Shown here: in pieces, positions 43,342-51,942 of the stretch
How the letters are laid out: every line of letters begins with the position of its first letter
Numbering within the stretch: the stretch's first letter is position 1
Source of the DNA: Aphanothece hegewaldii CCALA 016
Lineage (GTDB): Bacteria; Cyanobacteriota; Cyanobacteriia; Cyanobacteriales; Microcystaceae
Length of the DNA: 64,000 nucleotides
NCBI RefSeq assembly: GCF_003007785.1
Contig: NZ_PXOH01000019.1
Span: forward strand, 1 to 64,000
Reading direction: 5' to 3'
Notes under the pieces: generated by a model
Told to the model about the DNA's origin: nothing
The model's input: the letters and a program-made list of their open reading frames with translations, nothing else
Database searches by the model: none
Program-made: the position numbers and the translations under genes

Positions 43342-44562
43342 TTGGTGTTAAGGGTTGCTGTTGTTGGTTCAGGGCCAGCCGGATCTTCGGCGGCAGAAAC
43401 GTTAGCCAAAGCCGGGATCGAAACTTACTTATTTGAACGCAAGCTAGATAATGCGAAACCTTGCGGTGGTGCTATCCCTCTTTGTATGGTCAGTGAATTC
43501 GACCTACCAGACGAAATTATAGATCGTCGGGTGAGAAACATGAAAATGATCTCGCCTTCTAACGTTGAAGTTGATATTAACCTAGATAGACAAGACGAAT
43601 ATATCGGAATGTGTCGCCGTGAAGTCCTAGATGGCTTTATGCGCGATCGTGCTGCCTCACTTGGTGCTAAACTAATTAACGGTACCGTCTATCAATTAGA
43701 TATTCCAAGTAATAATACTGATCCTTATACCCTTCATTACGCCGATCACTCCAATGGCGATGCTCAAGGGGTGATGAAAACACTGAAAGTAGATGTAGTC
43801 ATTGGTGCAGATGGGGCAAATTCCCGTATTGCAAAAGCCATTGATGCAGGGGATTATAATTATGCGATCGCTTTCCAAGAACGCATCCGTTTACCCGAAG
43901 ACAAAATGGCCTACTATGAAAACTTGGCCGAAATGTACGTCGGTACAGATGTATCACCCGATTTCTACGCTTGGGTTTTTCCGAAATACGATCACGTAGC
44001 CGTCGGAACGGGAACCATGAAGGTCAACAAAACCATGATCAAAGACCTCCAAGCGGGTATCCGTCAACGTGCCGCCCGCAAACTAGAAGGCGGTCAAATT
44101 ATTAAAGTAGAAGCCCATCCCATCCCCGAACATCCTCGCCCTCGTCGCGTCGTTGGTCGTGTTGCCCTCGTGGGAGATGCCGCAGGAACCGTTACAAAGT
44201 CTTCTGGTGAAGGTATTTATTTTGCCGCAAAATCAGCCCGTATGTGCGCTGAAACCCTTGTGGAAGTCACTAATGGCGGTCAACGTAACCCCACTGAAGA
44301 TGAGCTAAAACTCTATCTAAAACGTTGGGATAAACAGTATGGTATTACCTATCTGGTATTAGACTTACTACAACGCGTTTTCTACCGTACAGATGCCACA
44401 CGAGAAGCTTTTGTCGAAATGTGTTCCGATAAAGATGTACAGCGTCTCACCTTCGATAGCTACCTCTATAAAACCGTTGTTCCCGCTAACCCCCTAATTC
44501 AAATGAAAATTACCGCAAAAACGATCGGTAGTTTACTCCGGGGAAATGCACTCGCACCTTAA
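43342..44562 (+). CDS. chlP: Geranylgeranyl reductase ChlP
   Basis: 406 residues. VAVVGSGPAGSSAAETLAKAG binds FAD; FERKLDNAKPCGGAIPLCMV and VGDAAGTVTKSSGEGIYFAA are typical of ChlP. It reduces geranylgeranyl diphosphate or geranylgeranyl-chlorophyll a to the phytyl form, for chlorophyll and tocopherol. The start is TTG (43342) or GTG (43345), preceded by AGGAG; MVLRVAVVG fits other cyanobacterial ChlP starts. The gene stands alone and is followed by a terminator-like hairpin at 44587. Confidence 0.95.
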   Translation: MVLRVAVVGSGPAGSSAAETLAKAGIETYLFERKLDNAKPCGGAIPLCMVSEFDLPDEIIDRRVRNMKMISPSNVEVDINLDRQDEYIGMCRREVLDGFMRDRAASLGAKLINGTVYQLDIPSNNTDPYTLHYADHSNGDAQGVMKTLKVDVVIGADGANSRIAKAIDAGDYNYAIAFQERIRLPEDKMAYYENLAEMYVGTDVSPDFYAWVFPKYDHVAVGTGTMKVNKTMIKDLQAGIRQRAARKLEGGQIIKVEAHPIPEHPRPRRVVGRVALVGDAAGTVTKSSGEGIYFAAKSARMCAETLVEVTNGGQRNPTEDELKLYLKRWDKQYGITYLVLDLLQRVFYRTDATREAFVEMCSDKDVQRLTFDSYLYKTVVPANPLIQMKITAKTIGSLLRGNALAP

Positions 44563-44586
44563 TTCAATAATCTGTAAATAATAATT

Positions 44587-44614
44587 GTAGGGGTTTGGTT
44601 GCCAAACCCTTTTT
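44587..44614 (+). terminator. Probable terminator of chlP formed by a GTAGGGG repeat
   Basis: GGGTTTGG-TTG-CCAAACCC followed by TTTTT, about 25 bases after the chlP stop. It is a copy of the dispersed repeat also found at 42429, here placed to act as an intrinsic terminator. Confidence 0.65.
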
Positions 44615-44676
44615 AGTACGATTTTTTATAAGAGTTGAACCATTAATTGGGTTATCATGTTAGTCATCTAAACCAC

Positions 44677-44787
44677 CGTAAAATTTATTTTACGGCTCAT
44701 AGCCTAAGTCCGTTTTAACGGACTAAAAGCCTTAAAATTAGTCGGTTTTAACCGACTTTAGCTATAAGACAGGGATTTTAATCCCTG
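44677..44787. repeat. Array of four perfect 18-bp palindromes at about 30-bp spacing
   Basis: CGTAAAATTTATTTTACG (44677-44694), AGTCCGTTTTAACGGACT (44707-44724), AGTCGGTTTTAACCGACT (44740-44757) and CAGGGATTTTAATCCCTG (44770-44787). Each is 18 bases long and fully self-complementary, with start-to-start distances of 30, 33 and 30 bases. The arms differ but the last three share a TTTTAA centre, so base changes look compensated. The array lies between chlP and the convergent DUF1350 gene. No protein-coding frame is seen. Confidence 0.85.
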
Positions 44788-44835
44788 GCAGTATTAAGCT
44801 TTTAGACAATTACCTAAATAATTATTGCTCTTTTA

Positions 44836-45792
44836 TTATCGTAGCATTTCTTCTCGTTGTCTGAGTTCGTATAAAAATTGAATTGTTACGTCTTCTAATT
44901 TTCTTTGACTAATTGGTTCGGCGAATTTATCAAAAGGATTAAAATCAACAATCTTCTCGCCTAATTGTGATCCCAACGGTTCTAAATGTTTACCTGGTAA
45001 CTCTTTATGTAAAATTGGAAATTTTTTATTTTCCGATTTCAACTGTCCAATAAACCAGAAAACATCACCTTCTTTATCCTTTTCATTTCCTGCAATAGTA
45101 TCTTTTTCAAAAGAAATTAAACCCGTTAATTGAAATAATATACTTCCTTCGACAAAACATTTAGTTTGAGCATTTGTTGGCAATACTCCCCAACCTTTTT
45201 TATCGAGAAACTTGGCAATAAAAGCTAAAGGTTTAGGAATTGCGCTTTGAGTATCACTAATATCAGGAGCAATTAATAAAGATGGTTGTCCTTTAATTGA
45301 GCGTTCTTCAAGAGGAATCATATTAACTGAGCGTTCAATTCTCATCAGCATTCCTTCCCTCTTATCTTTCGCACATTTTGTTAAAATGCTTTCCCATTTT
45401 TCGCCACTAAAAAACTCTAACAAAGTAATATATTTACATCCTAAACTATGACCTATCCAGAAATATTTCTGAGGATTGCGATAAATTTCAGCATCATATT
45501 TTCCTTGTTCAGTACGATTTAAATAATCAGCCATTTTAGCAATTTTTTCTCTTAAATCAATTTGTTCTTTTAATAAACTAATTGCAATCGGCCAATGACG
45601 AAAACCAAAGCGAAACGGCATTGCTACTATTGTATATCCTTCATCAAATAATCTCTCAAAGAAATATTGATAAAACAACGTTGGAAAGGTTCCAAAAAAA
45701 GCTCCACCGATAAATAATATTACGCCTTTTGGCTGTGGATGAAGGGCAACCCAACTAAAAGAGATTGGTCTAAACTTAAAAACAGTTTCCAT
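44836..45792 (-). CDS. DUF1350 family protein (alpha/beta-hydrolase-like)
   Basis: 318 residues. PKGVILFIGGAFFGTFPTLFYQYFFERL, then GYTIVAMPFRFGF and IGHSLGCKY (a nucleophile-elbow-like GxSxG) fit DUF1350, a cyanobacterial and plastid family related to alpha/beta-hydrolases. The substrate is unknown. I chose the ATG at 45792 over the GTG at 45807. A hypothetical protein gene lies 119 bases upstream in the same direction. Confidence 0.83.
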   Translation of the reverse strand: METVFKFRPISFSWVALHPQPKGVILFIGGAFFGTFPTLFYQYFFERLFDEGYTIVAMPFRFGFRHWPIAISLLKEQIDLREKIAKMADYLNRTEQGKYDAEIYRNPQKYFWIGHSLGCKYITLLEFFSGEKWESILTKCAKDKREGMLMRIERSVNMIPLEERSIKGQPSLLIAPDISDTQSAIPKPLAFIAKFLDKKGWGVLPTNAQTKCFVEGSILFQLTGLISFEKDTIAGNEKDKEGDVFWFIGQLKSENKKFPILHKELPGKHLEPLGSQLGEKIVDFNPFDKFAEPISQRKLEDVTIQFLYELRQREEMLR

Positions 45793-45910
45793 TTTTTTAG
45801 GTCTCACAGAAATTTTGTATAAAATTAGTAGATAAGCCTTTATCTACTAAAAAATTTAGAAATTAAGGCTTATTTTATTAAATATAGACTAACTATTACT
45901 TCGAGTATCA

Positions 45911-46528
45911 TTATTGAAATGAAAGTTCAAAAAGCGAACCACCATGAGCCGTAGGTAAAGCATAAGCAATTTGATCAAGTTGAACAGGATCTGCTTCTAA
46001 ATTAGTATAAAATGTACCTCGTTGCTCAGGTGTAATCAAAAGTCTAGCCGAATTAAAACCCGTTGAAAGTGAAGAGATAAAGACTTCTACATATCCTCGT
46101 ACCTCAAACTTTTTACCATCTAGTAACTCAGGTTTAAGAATATTCGGCTGTAGCAAAAATAAACCTGTTTCACTCGCGGGAATTGTTCGAGTAAATCTAA
46201 TTTTATTTGGCGAAAAATCTGGTCTAATGTTAGCAATTAAATTAGTTTCTTTTACATCCAAAAAACCAATGAGATCTCCCGCAGCAGGAGCCTCTTTAGA
46301 ACCCAGAAGATCTTTAATCTTTAGAGGAGGCTGAAGCACAACAGTAAATACTAAAGAGATGGTGGCATTAAAAGCATTTAGATTACTAATCGTTAAAAAA
46401 TAGCCTTGAATAACAGTACGAGAAAGTTTGGTTATTTTGTCTTTTATTTCTCCAGGAATAGTAGCAGGTAAATCCATTTCTTCGGGAAGTTGTGGCTTAA
46501 CCAAAAGTTCAAAAGTAGATACAAGCAT
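45911..46528 (-). CDS. Hypothetical protein, mostly beta-strand
   Basis: 205 residues, not recognised. There is no signal peptide or membrane segment. Alternating hydrophobic stretches (YFLTISNLNAFNATISLVFTVVL, RGYVEVFISSL, ARLLITPEQRG) suggest a beta-sandwich. It ends GGSLFELSFQ. Codon use resembles neighbours, so it looks like a real gene. Confidence 0.6.
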   Translation of the reverse strand: MLVSTFELLVKPQLPEEMDLPATIPGEIKDKITKLSRTVIQGYFLTISNLNAFNATISLVFTVVLQPPLKIKDLLGSKEAPAAGDLIGFLDVKETNLIANIRPDFSPNKIRFTRTIPASETGLFLLQPNILKPELLDGKKFEVRGYVEVFISSLSTGFNSARLLITPEQRGTFYTNLEADPVQLDQIAYALPTAHGGSLFELSFQ

Positions 46529-46642
46529 ATTGTCTTCTCAATCGCTATAAGTAATTTGGATTAGCTCCAATCTACTTATAAAATCGAGTAGCTACCACCT
46601 AAGTTTAGGAACTTAAGTAAGAACTTAAACAAACGTTATAAT

Positions 46643-46787
46643 TTACCAATTCCACATCACAGGATTATTATCTAAATGATCACTAACTTGTCTACCAATC
46701 TTCTGTAAGTCTTCTTTTGATAGTTTTACTTCCAATATCTTCGTATTTTCTCCCGTACTGCGAAAACCTGTAATTATATTTGTTTAG
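46643..46787 (-). pseudogene. 3' gene fragment of an unknown protein
   Basis: On the minus strand an open frame of about 47 codons runs to a TAA (46645-46643) and reads ITGFRSTGENTKILEV, KLSKEDLQKIGRQVSDHLD and NNPVMWNW. It looks protein-like but has no start codon; an in-frame stop lies just upstream, next to the ald gene. It is probably the tail of a gene lost when this junction formed. The family is unknown. Confidence 0.45.
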
Positions 46788-46824
46788 AGTTACAGTAGAG
46801 ATAGAAGCTTTAATGAGGGATCAG

Positions 46825-47910
46825 ATGGATATAGGTGTTCCCAAAGAAATCAAAGATCAAGAATTTCGTGTTGGGCTAAGTCCTAGTAGTGTCAGAGTTT
46901 TACAAGAATACGGTCATAATATTTATGTCGAAACCAGTGCAGGGTTAGGATCAGGCTTTACAGACGAAGATTATATTAGTGCAGGTGCAAAAATTGTCAA
47001 CAGTGCAGCGCAAGCCTGGGATCAAGAATTAGTCATTAAAGTCAAAGAACCTTTACCAGATGAATACACATTAATCCAAAAAAGTCAAATACTTTTTACA
47101 TATCTTCATTTGGCGGCGGCTCGGGTTTTAACCGAACAACTCATAGAATCGGGCGTGAGTGCGATCGCTTACGAAACCGTAGCCCTTCCCGATGGCAGAC
47201 TTCCCCTACTAACCCCCATGAGTATCATCGCGGGACGTTTATCAGTGCAGTTTGGGGCGAGATACCTCGAAAAACAACAAGGCGGGCGAGGTGTATTACT
47301 GGGTGGTATTCCAGGAGTGCGTCAAGGACAAGTCGTGATTCTAGGAGGTGGTGTCGTCGGCACAGAGGCGGCACGAATGGCGATCGGTATGGGAGCACAC
47401 GTTAAGATATTAGACGTGAATGTTGACCGATTAGCCTATCTAGAAACGCTTTTTGGTTCTAGAGTAGAATTACTCTACAGCAACAGGGATCACATAGAAT
47501 CAGCCGTCATTAATGCAGATTTACTCATTGGTGCAGTTTTAGTAACAGGAAGACGCGCCCCCATTTTAGTCACTCGTGATATAGTAAAAACAATGCGATC
47601 GGGATCAGTCATTATTGATGTAGCAGTCGATCAAGGTGGCTGTGTCGAAACCTTACACCCAACCTCACACACACACCCAACCTATGTCGAAGAAGGGGTT
47701 GTACATTTTGGTGTCCCGAATATGCCTGGTGCCGTTCCTTGGACTGCGACACAAGCCCTTAATAATAGTACCCTGCCCTACGTCGTAAAATTAGCTAATC
47801 ATGGGCTAAAAGCTTTAGATCATGATCCTTCATTAGCCGGCGGTTTAAATGTAATCAATTCACGTTTAGTTCATCCGGCTGTACAAGAAGTATTTCCAGA
47901 TTTAGTGTAG
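46825..47910 (+). CDS. ald: Alanine dehydrogenase
   Basis: 361 residues, the normal length. DIGVPKEIKDQEFRVGLSP at the start, LFTYLHLAA with the substrate-binding His, GGGVVGTEAARMAIGMGAHVKILD as the NAD motif, and VAVDQGGCVET. It interconverts alanine with pyruvate and ammonium. I chose the ATG at 46825, which follows GAGGGAT, over longer forms beginning at 46780 or 46813. Confidence 0.95.
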   Translation: MDIGVPKEIKDQEFRVGLSPSSVRVLQEYGHNIYVETSAGLGSGFTDEDYISAGAKIVNSAAQAWDQELVIKVKEPLPDEYTLIQKSQILFTYLHLAAARVLTEQLIESGVSAIAYETVALPDGRLPLLTPMSIIAGRLSVQFGARYLEKQQGGRGVLLGGIPGVRQGQVVILGGGVVGTEAARMAIGMGAHVKILDVNVDRLAYLETLFGSRVELLYSNRDHIESAVINADLLIGAVLVTGRRAPILVTRDIVKTMRSGSVIIDVAVDQGGCVETLHPTSHTHPTYVEEGVVHFGVPNMPGAVPWTATQALNNSTLPYVVKLANHGLKALDHDPSLAGGLNVINSRLVHPAVQEVFPDLV

Positions 47911-48357
47911 TAGTAGGGGTTTGGAGATTAAGCCCAAAAAACCTACAATTACCCATCATCACTCATTCAAAACCCAAATCTCGATCAATTGCTTTCCACA
48001 ATCCTTAGAAAATGTTTAATCAGCATAAAATATCACTTATAGCAACAGTATATTTACGGAATTATGCCCCAGATAAAACATAGATTAATAATAAACAATT
48101 ATAGAAGATGAAGCATTACAGCAATGATAAACCTCATGGTTAGGCGGTTGACGTACTCTTTTTTGATTCTCAACATCTTAAAAAAGAGCTACAATCATTT
48201 TGAGAAAGTTCATAGATACCAAATTTTTTTAAGAAGCTGGGTTCAAGTATTCCCGTTAACGCTCTTGTATCCATAATCTATAAATTTGTTATCATCAACA
48301 AGAAATTTAAAGTAAAAGTAGTTTAGTTAAATATTAATTTAGGAGTTCTGTAACATT
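47911..48357. other. Intergenic region upstream of the RTX gene
   Basis: 447 bases without a convincing gene. It holds a degenerate GTAGGGG repeat right after ald (47913). There is a GGTTGACGTA stretch near 48136, also seen near 15250. An inverted repeat CTCTTTTTT...AAAAAAGAG lies at about 48157-48189. The RTX gene has TAGGAG upstream of its ATG (48342-48347). Confidence 0.5.
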
Positions 48358-49290
48358 ATGGATTTTTTTATTGTAGGTACTAACGGTGCGGATCTGATTA
48401 TTCCAGGCAATAATTCTGCTAGTAACGATCTCTTAGCTGGCGATGACACGATTATTGGTCTTCAGGGAGATGATACACTCGATGGTGGTAAAGGCGATGA
48501 TTTGATCAATGGTAATCAAGACAATGATCGTTTAATTGGTGATGTTGGCAACGACACGATTGATGGTGGTAGTGACAATGACTTAATTTACGGAGATTAT
48601 GTATCATTCAACTCAACTCTTTCCGATGGACTACTGTTGACTTCTATGGGACGAACTTCGGGAGCGACAATTTGGCGGATTCGGAATGGTTTTGACACAT
48701 CGCAGAATGTAACCTTGAAAGCCTATGATGGCACCATTATATATTCAGGTAAAGTAGCTGCGAATACGAACTTTTATATTGCCTCATCCGTTATTGCTGG
48801 TTCCGCTACTCATATACTGCTTGATGGCTTGGGAAATCAGGTAGGAGTAAAAGCGGCAGGCACGCAATCCCTTAGCAGTTTTGATGATAACCTTAATGGT
48901 GGTAACAATAATGACACAATTTACGGTGGGCTAGGGGACGATACTATTAATGGTGGTGCAGGCCAAGACCTTCTCTACGGCGATGATGGTAACGATGTCC
49001 TGACGGGGGGAAATAATAACGATACCCTAGTAGGGGGATTTGGTGATGATATCCTAGTAGGGGGAAATAATAACGATATATTTGTCTTTGCCCAAGGGGA
49101 CGGTACTGACATCGTGAACGACTTCCGTGCTGTAGGGGCGGGTACCGACTTGATTGGACTGTCTGGCGGTTTAACCTTCGGGCAACTAAGTTTTTCTCTT
49201 AACGACATATTAGTTGGTACAGAAGTCTTGGCAACACTGACTGGCTTTAATACGACGACGCTGACTGCGGCTGATTTCGTAACTATTTAG
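48358..49290 (+). CDS. RTX-type calcium-binding repeat protein
   Basis: 310 residues. Two blocks of GGxGxDxux nonapeptides, many degenerate (GDDTLDGGKGDD, GNDTIDGGSDND; NGGAGQDLLYGDDGNDVL, GGFGDDILVGG), at about 20-80 and 180-240 flank a non-repeat insert (about 83-178). The C-terminus (TDIVNDFRAVGAGTDLIGL...) is the usual RTX capping domain with a secretion signal near the end. It would fold on binding Ca2+ outside the cell after type I secretion. No protease or lipase domain is present and no type I exporter is next to it. Confidence 0.83.
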   Translation: MDFFIVGTNGADLIIPGNNSASNDLLAGDDTIIGLQGDDTLDGGKGDDLINGNQDNDRLIGDVGNDTIDGGSDNDLIYGDYVSFNSTLSDGLLLTSMGRTSGATIWRIRNGFDTSQNVTLKAYDGTIIYSGKVAANTNFYIASSVIAGSATHILLDGLGNQVGVKAAGTQSLSSFDDNLNGGNNNDTIYGGLGDDTINGGAGQDLLYGDDGNDVLTGGNNNDTLVGGFGDDILVGGNNNDIFVFAQGDGTDIVNDFRAVGAGTDLIGLSGGLTFGQLSFSLNDILVGTEVLATLTGFNTTTLTAADFVTI

Positions 49291-49347
49291 AATGCAGTCA
49301 GAAGATATTTGATTTGAAGGTGGGTTAAAAGCGTACCCACCTCACTG

Positions 49348-49974
49348 TTAAGTCGATGGTGTTGTATGAATCTTACGTTTTAAGAGTAGTCGCCGTACTC
49401 TTAAACCCCCATATAAGAATAATCCCAATACCAAAAATCCAGCAAAAATCGGAAGTGCGATCGCCAAAACCGAAAGCGCGATCGATGAAATTAATTCTAG
49501 AGTAGCAAAAATCGGATTTGCTAAACCACCTGTTGCCGTAGTAGAACCAATGCGAAAAATACTGGTTAGACTTTTAATCAGTCCGGCAGAGCCTCCACCA
49601 GCGATAATAGCCAGTGTCCATTGTATGAGAGGGTTCATATCAGGTGGCACAGTAGAAGCAGTAATAAACGCACCCACAGCAGCAGCGAGAGGAGTTGCGA
49701 TCGTATCTAAAACATGATCCAATATGGGAATATAATAAGCCCCAATTTCCAGAAAACTCGCCACCGCAAAAACGATCAGAGATTCATTACTACCCACCCA
49801 ATCAAAATTAGTCGGTAAGTCCAAAAATCCCGTTAAAGCTGCTAAACTCATAATCAGCAAAGGTATAAATACCCGAAAGCCACTAGCTGCACTAAGACTA
49901 ATACCAAGTAATAAACTAATAATTGTATTAACGATCGTATATTGATTGAGAGAATCAAGCCCAACGGTGTCCAT
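49348..49974 (-). CDS. DUF4126 membrane protein
   Basis: 208 residues with about five hydrophobic segments: IISLLLGISLSAASGFRVFIPLLIMSLAAL, LIVFAVASFLEIGAYYIPILDHVLD, ATPLAAAVGAFITAS and IALPIFAGFLVLGLFL. This fits DUF4126, an uncharacterised membrane family. The ATG at 49974 follows GGGGA and is preferred over the upstream GTG or ATG starts. A soluble basic tail ends the protein. Confidence 0.8.
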   Translation of the reverse strand: MDTVGLDSLNQYTIVNTIISLLLGISLSAASGFRVFIPLLIMSLAALTGFLDLPTNFDWVGSNESLIVFAVASFLEIGAYYIPILDHVLDTIATPLAAAVGAFITASTVPPDMNPLIQWTLAIIAGGGSAGLIKSLTSIFRIGSTTATGGLANPIFATLELISSIALSVLAIALPIFAGFLVLGLFLYGGLRVRRLLLKRKIHTTPST

Positions 49975-50095
49975 AATATCCCCTATATTGAACATCAAGT
50001 TTTTAATGTCATCATCACAGACACGCTTATTGTGACACTGAGCCATCAAACTCGGTATCGCTTTTTAGAATGATTTTTGAGCAATGTTTTTCTAA

Positions 50096-50262
50096 AATAA
50101 TAAAAACCCCCTCCGTGTGGGAGAGAGTCAGCCATCGTGTGAACGAATCCTTGCTTGCTTCGCCTTTATATCTTATTAATGTTTAATAGGTTTCCACTTC
50201 CTGCGGATTGATGAAACCTTGGGTAGGAGCAAAATCACCCGTTAGAAGGAAGGCATTACTGA
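50096..50262 (-). other. Possible mobile-element or gene remnant with a terminator-like hairpin
   Basis: On the minus strand a short frame (50262-50184) reads AFLLTGDFAPTQGFINPQEV and stops at TAA. Downstream on the same strand CTCTCC-CACAC-GGAGGG precedes GGTTTTT (50122-50099), like an intrinsic terminator. No start codon or intact gene is visible. The protein-like 3' end followed by a terminator suggests a decayed gene, perhaps a transposase tail, but I cannot place it. Confidence 0.3.
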
Positions 50263-50291
50263 TAAATTTAACTTTCAAAAATGATCATCTC

Positions 50292-50789
50292 ATGACATCC
50301 ATTTTGATTCGTCACGCTCTTATTAAAGATCTGCCAACCATTGTTAAGATTTATAATGCAGCGATTCCAGGGCGACAAGCAACGGGAGATTTAGAACCAA
50401 TAACAGCCGAAAGTCGCATAACGTGGTTTAAACAGCATAGTCCAACATCTTATCCAATTTGGGTTGCTCAAAAAGAAAATCAAGTCGTCGGTTGGCTCAG
50501 TCTACAACGATTTTACGGTCGAGAGGCTTATGCAAAAACGGCGGAAGTTAGTGTTTATATTGCTCCCAATAATCAAGGTAATGGAATTGGTAAACAATTA
50601 GTCCAACATATGTTAGAGTCCTGTTCTACATTAAACATAACAACATTAATTTGTTTTATTTTTGCTCACAACTTACCGAGTTTATATTTATTTAAAACTT
50701 TTGGCTTTGAATCTTGGGGTTATCTTCCCCAAGTCGCTCTAATGGATGAAAACCATAGAGATTTAGTGATATTAGGACGAAAAATCTAA
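50292..50789 (+). CDS. GNAT-family N-acetyltransferase
   Basis: 165 residues. IRHALIKDLPTIVKIYNAAI, GWLSLQRFYGREAY, AEVSVYIAPNNQGNGIGKQLV (acetyl-CoA binding R/Q-x-x-G-x-G/A) and LYLFKTFGFESWGYLPQV are typical of the phosphinothricin-acetyltransferase-like branch. The substrate is unknown. The ATG at 50292 gives the normal N-terminus. It converges on tpiA with a hairpin between. Confidence 0.85.
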   Translation: MTSILIRHALIKDLPTIVKIYNAAIPGRQATGDLEPITAESRITWFKQHSPTSYPIWVAQKENQVVGWLSLQRFYGREAYAKTAEVSVYIAPNNQGNGIGKQLVQHMLESCSTLNITTLICFIFAHNLPSLYLFKTFGFESWGYLPQVALMDENHRDLVILGRKI

Positions 50790-50793
50790 GTAG

Positions 50794-50813
50794 AGACGCG
50801 ATAGATCGCGTCT
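50794..50813. terminator. Palindrome between the convergent GNAT and tpiA genes
   Basis: AGACGCGAT-AG-ATCGCGTCT forms a 9-bp stem just after the GNAT stop. It resembles the GACGCG...CGCGT repeat at 62719, also placed between convergent genes, so it is probably a dispersed repeat that can serve as a two-way transcription barrier. Confidence 0.5.
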
Positions 50814-50820
50814 TGAATAA

Positions 50821-51546
50821 CTACTTAAAATTAGCGATCCTCGCAAACCCGGCAGGATCTAAACTAGCGCCACCCACCAAAACGCCATCAATTTCGGACT
50901 CTTGCATCAACTCATCAATATTATCAGCTTTGACCGAGCCACCATATTGAATCGGAACATCTTTATTGTTAAGTTGTTGACGAATTAAACCAACAACTCG
51001 GTTAGCTTCCGATGCTTCACAAGTGGCACCAGTTCCGATCGCCCAGATCGGTTCATAAGCAATCACAATATTATTTTGATCAACATCGACCATACCACGT
51101 TTAATTTGATTAATAATCACCGATTCGGTTTCGCCCGCATCGCGTTGTGATTTTGATTCACCAACACACAAAATAGGGGTTAAACCCGATCTTTGAGCCG
51201 ATAAAAGCCGTAAATTAGCAGTTTCGTCGGTTTCACTAAAATATTGACGACGTTCGCTATGTCCGACAATGACATAATGGACACCGAGTTCGGTTAGCAT
51301 AGAGCCAGAAATTTCTCCAGTATATGCCCCAAGTTTTTCCCAGTGAATATTCTGCGCCCCCAAACGAACCTGACCACCATGTAAGATTTGTGACATGATC
51401 GACAAAGATGTAAACGGCGCACATAGAACAATTTCTCTGCTATCGTCTGTGTCTTCTAGTTTCGACTTAAATATTTGCAGGAACTCTAAGGCCTCTGCCT
51501 GAGTTTTGTGCATTTTCCAGTTACCAGCAATGATAATTTTTCGCAC
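50821..51546 (-). CDS. tpiA: Triosephosphate isomerase
   Basis: 241 residues. AGNWKMHKT holds the catalytic Lys, VIVGHSERR the His, [13 protein letters not shown] the Glu, and QYGGSV the phosphate-binding loop. It interconverts dihydroxyacetone phosphate and glyceraldehyde 3-phosphate in the Calvin cycle and glycolysis. The start is a GTG at 51546; no in-frame ATG would preserve the first strand. Confidence 0.97.
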   Translation of the reverse strand: MRKIIIAGNWKMHKTQAEALEFLQIFKSKLEDTDDSREIVLCAPFTSLSIMSQILHGGQVRLGAQNIHWEKLGAYTGEISGSMLTELGVHYVIVGHSERRQYFSETDETANLRLLSAQRSGLTPILCVGESKSQRDAGETESVIINQIKRGMVDVDQNNIVIAYEPIWAIGTGATCEASEANRVVGLIRQQLNNKDVPIQYGGSVKADNIDELMQESEIDGVLVGGASLDPAGFARIANFK

Positions 51547-51942
51547 AGCTTCTATAACGATCTCATTTCAATATTTCTTGTAAACATTAGTTTAAGGCTT
51601 CGAGTGCAATTGATGAAAGAGGTTGATCTAGTTTCTCCTCTTCTGATAGTGTTGAAGACTCATCTAACTCAGTTCGGTAATTTCCCTAGCCACTCATCTT
51701 TTATTACGGGTCGGAATCGAGGATGATAGAAGTAAGCCTAAAAAAGTTAACTAACTATCATAGCAAAAAATAAACTATTGTGAACCTTTTGATCCTTGCC
51801 AACGTCTAAAGCTATGAGTTAGTCTGGAATAAGTCAAACTCATAATGGCTTCGTATAAATTCCAGTTTTTCCATCTCAAGTTTGGGAAACATAAGAATAG
51901 CGACAGATCTTCTGCGTGTTTGAAGGAGTCACAACCACTAAA
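51547..51942. other. Intergenic region between tpiA and the sigma factor gene
   Basis: 396 bases between divergent genes. No convincing gene seen; a 22-codon minus-strand frame beginning MSLTYSRLTHSF (51843-51775) is too short to support. It should hold the promoters of tpiA and of the sigma factor. Confidence 0.4.

Noticed and set aside
47940..48000. Minus-strand protein-like end LWKAIDRDLGFE after ald
   Set aside because: Only about a dozen codons before an upstream stop, too short to separate from chance.
50150..50225. CRISPR-like repeat suggested by GTTTCCACTTCCTGCGGATT with GAAACC
   Set aside because: Only one copy is present and no spacer array exists.
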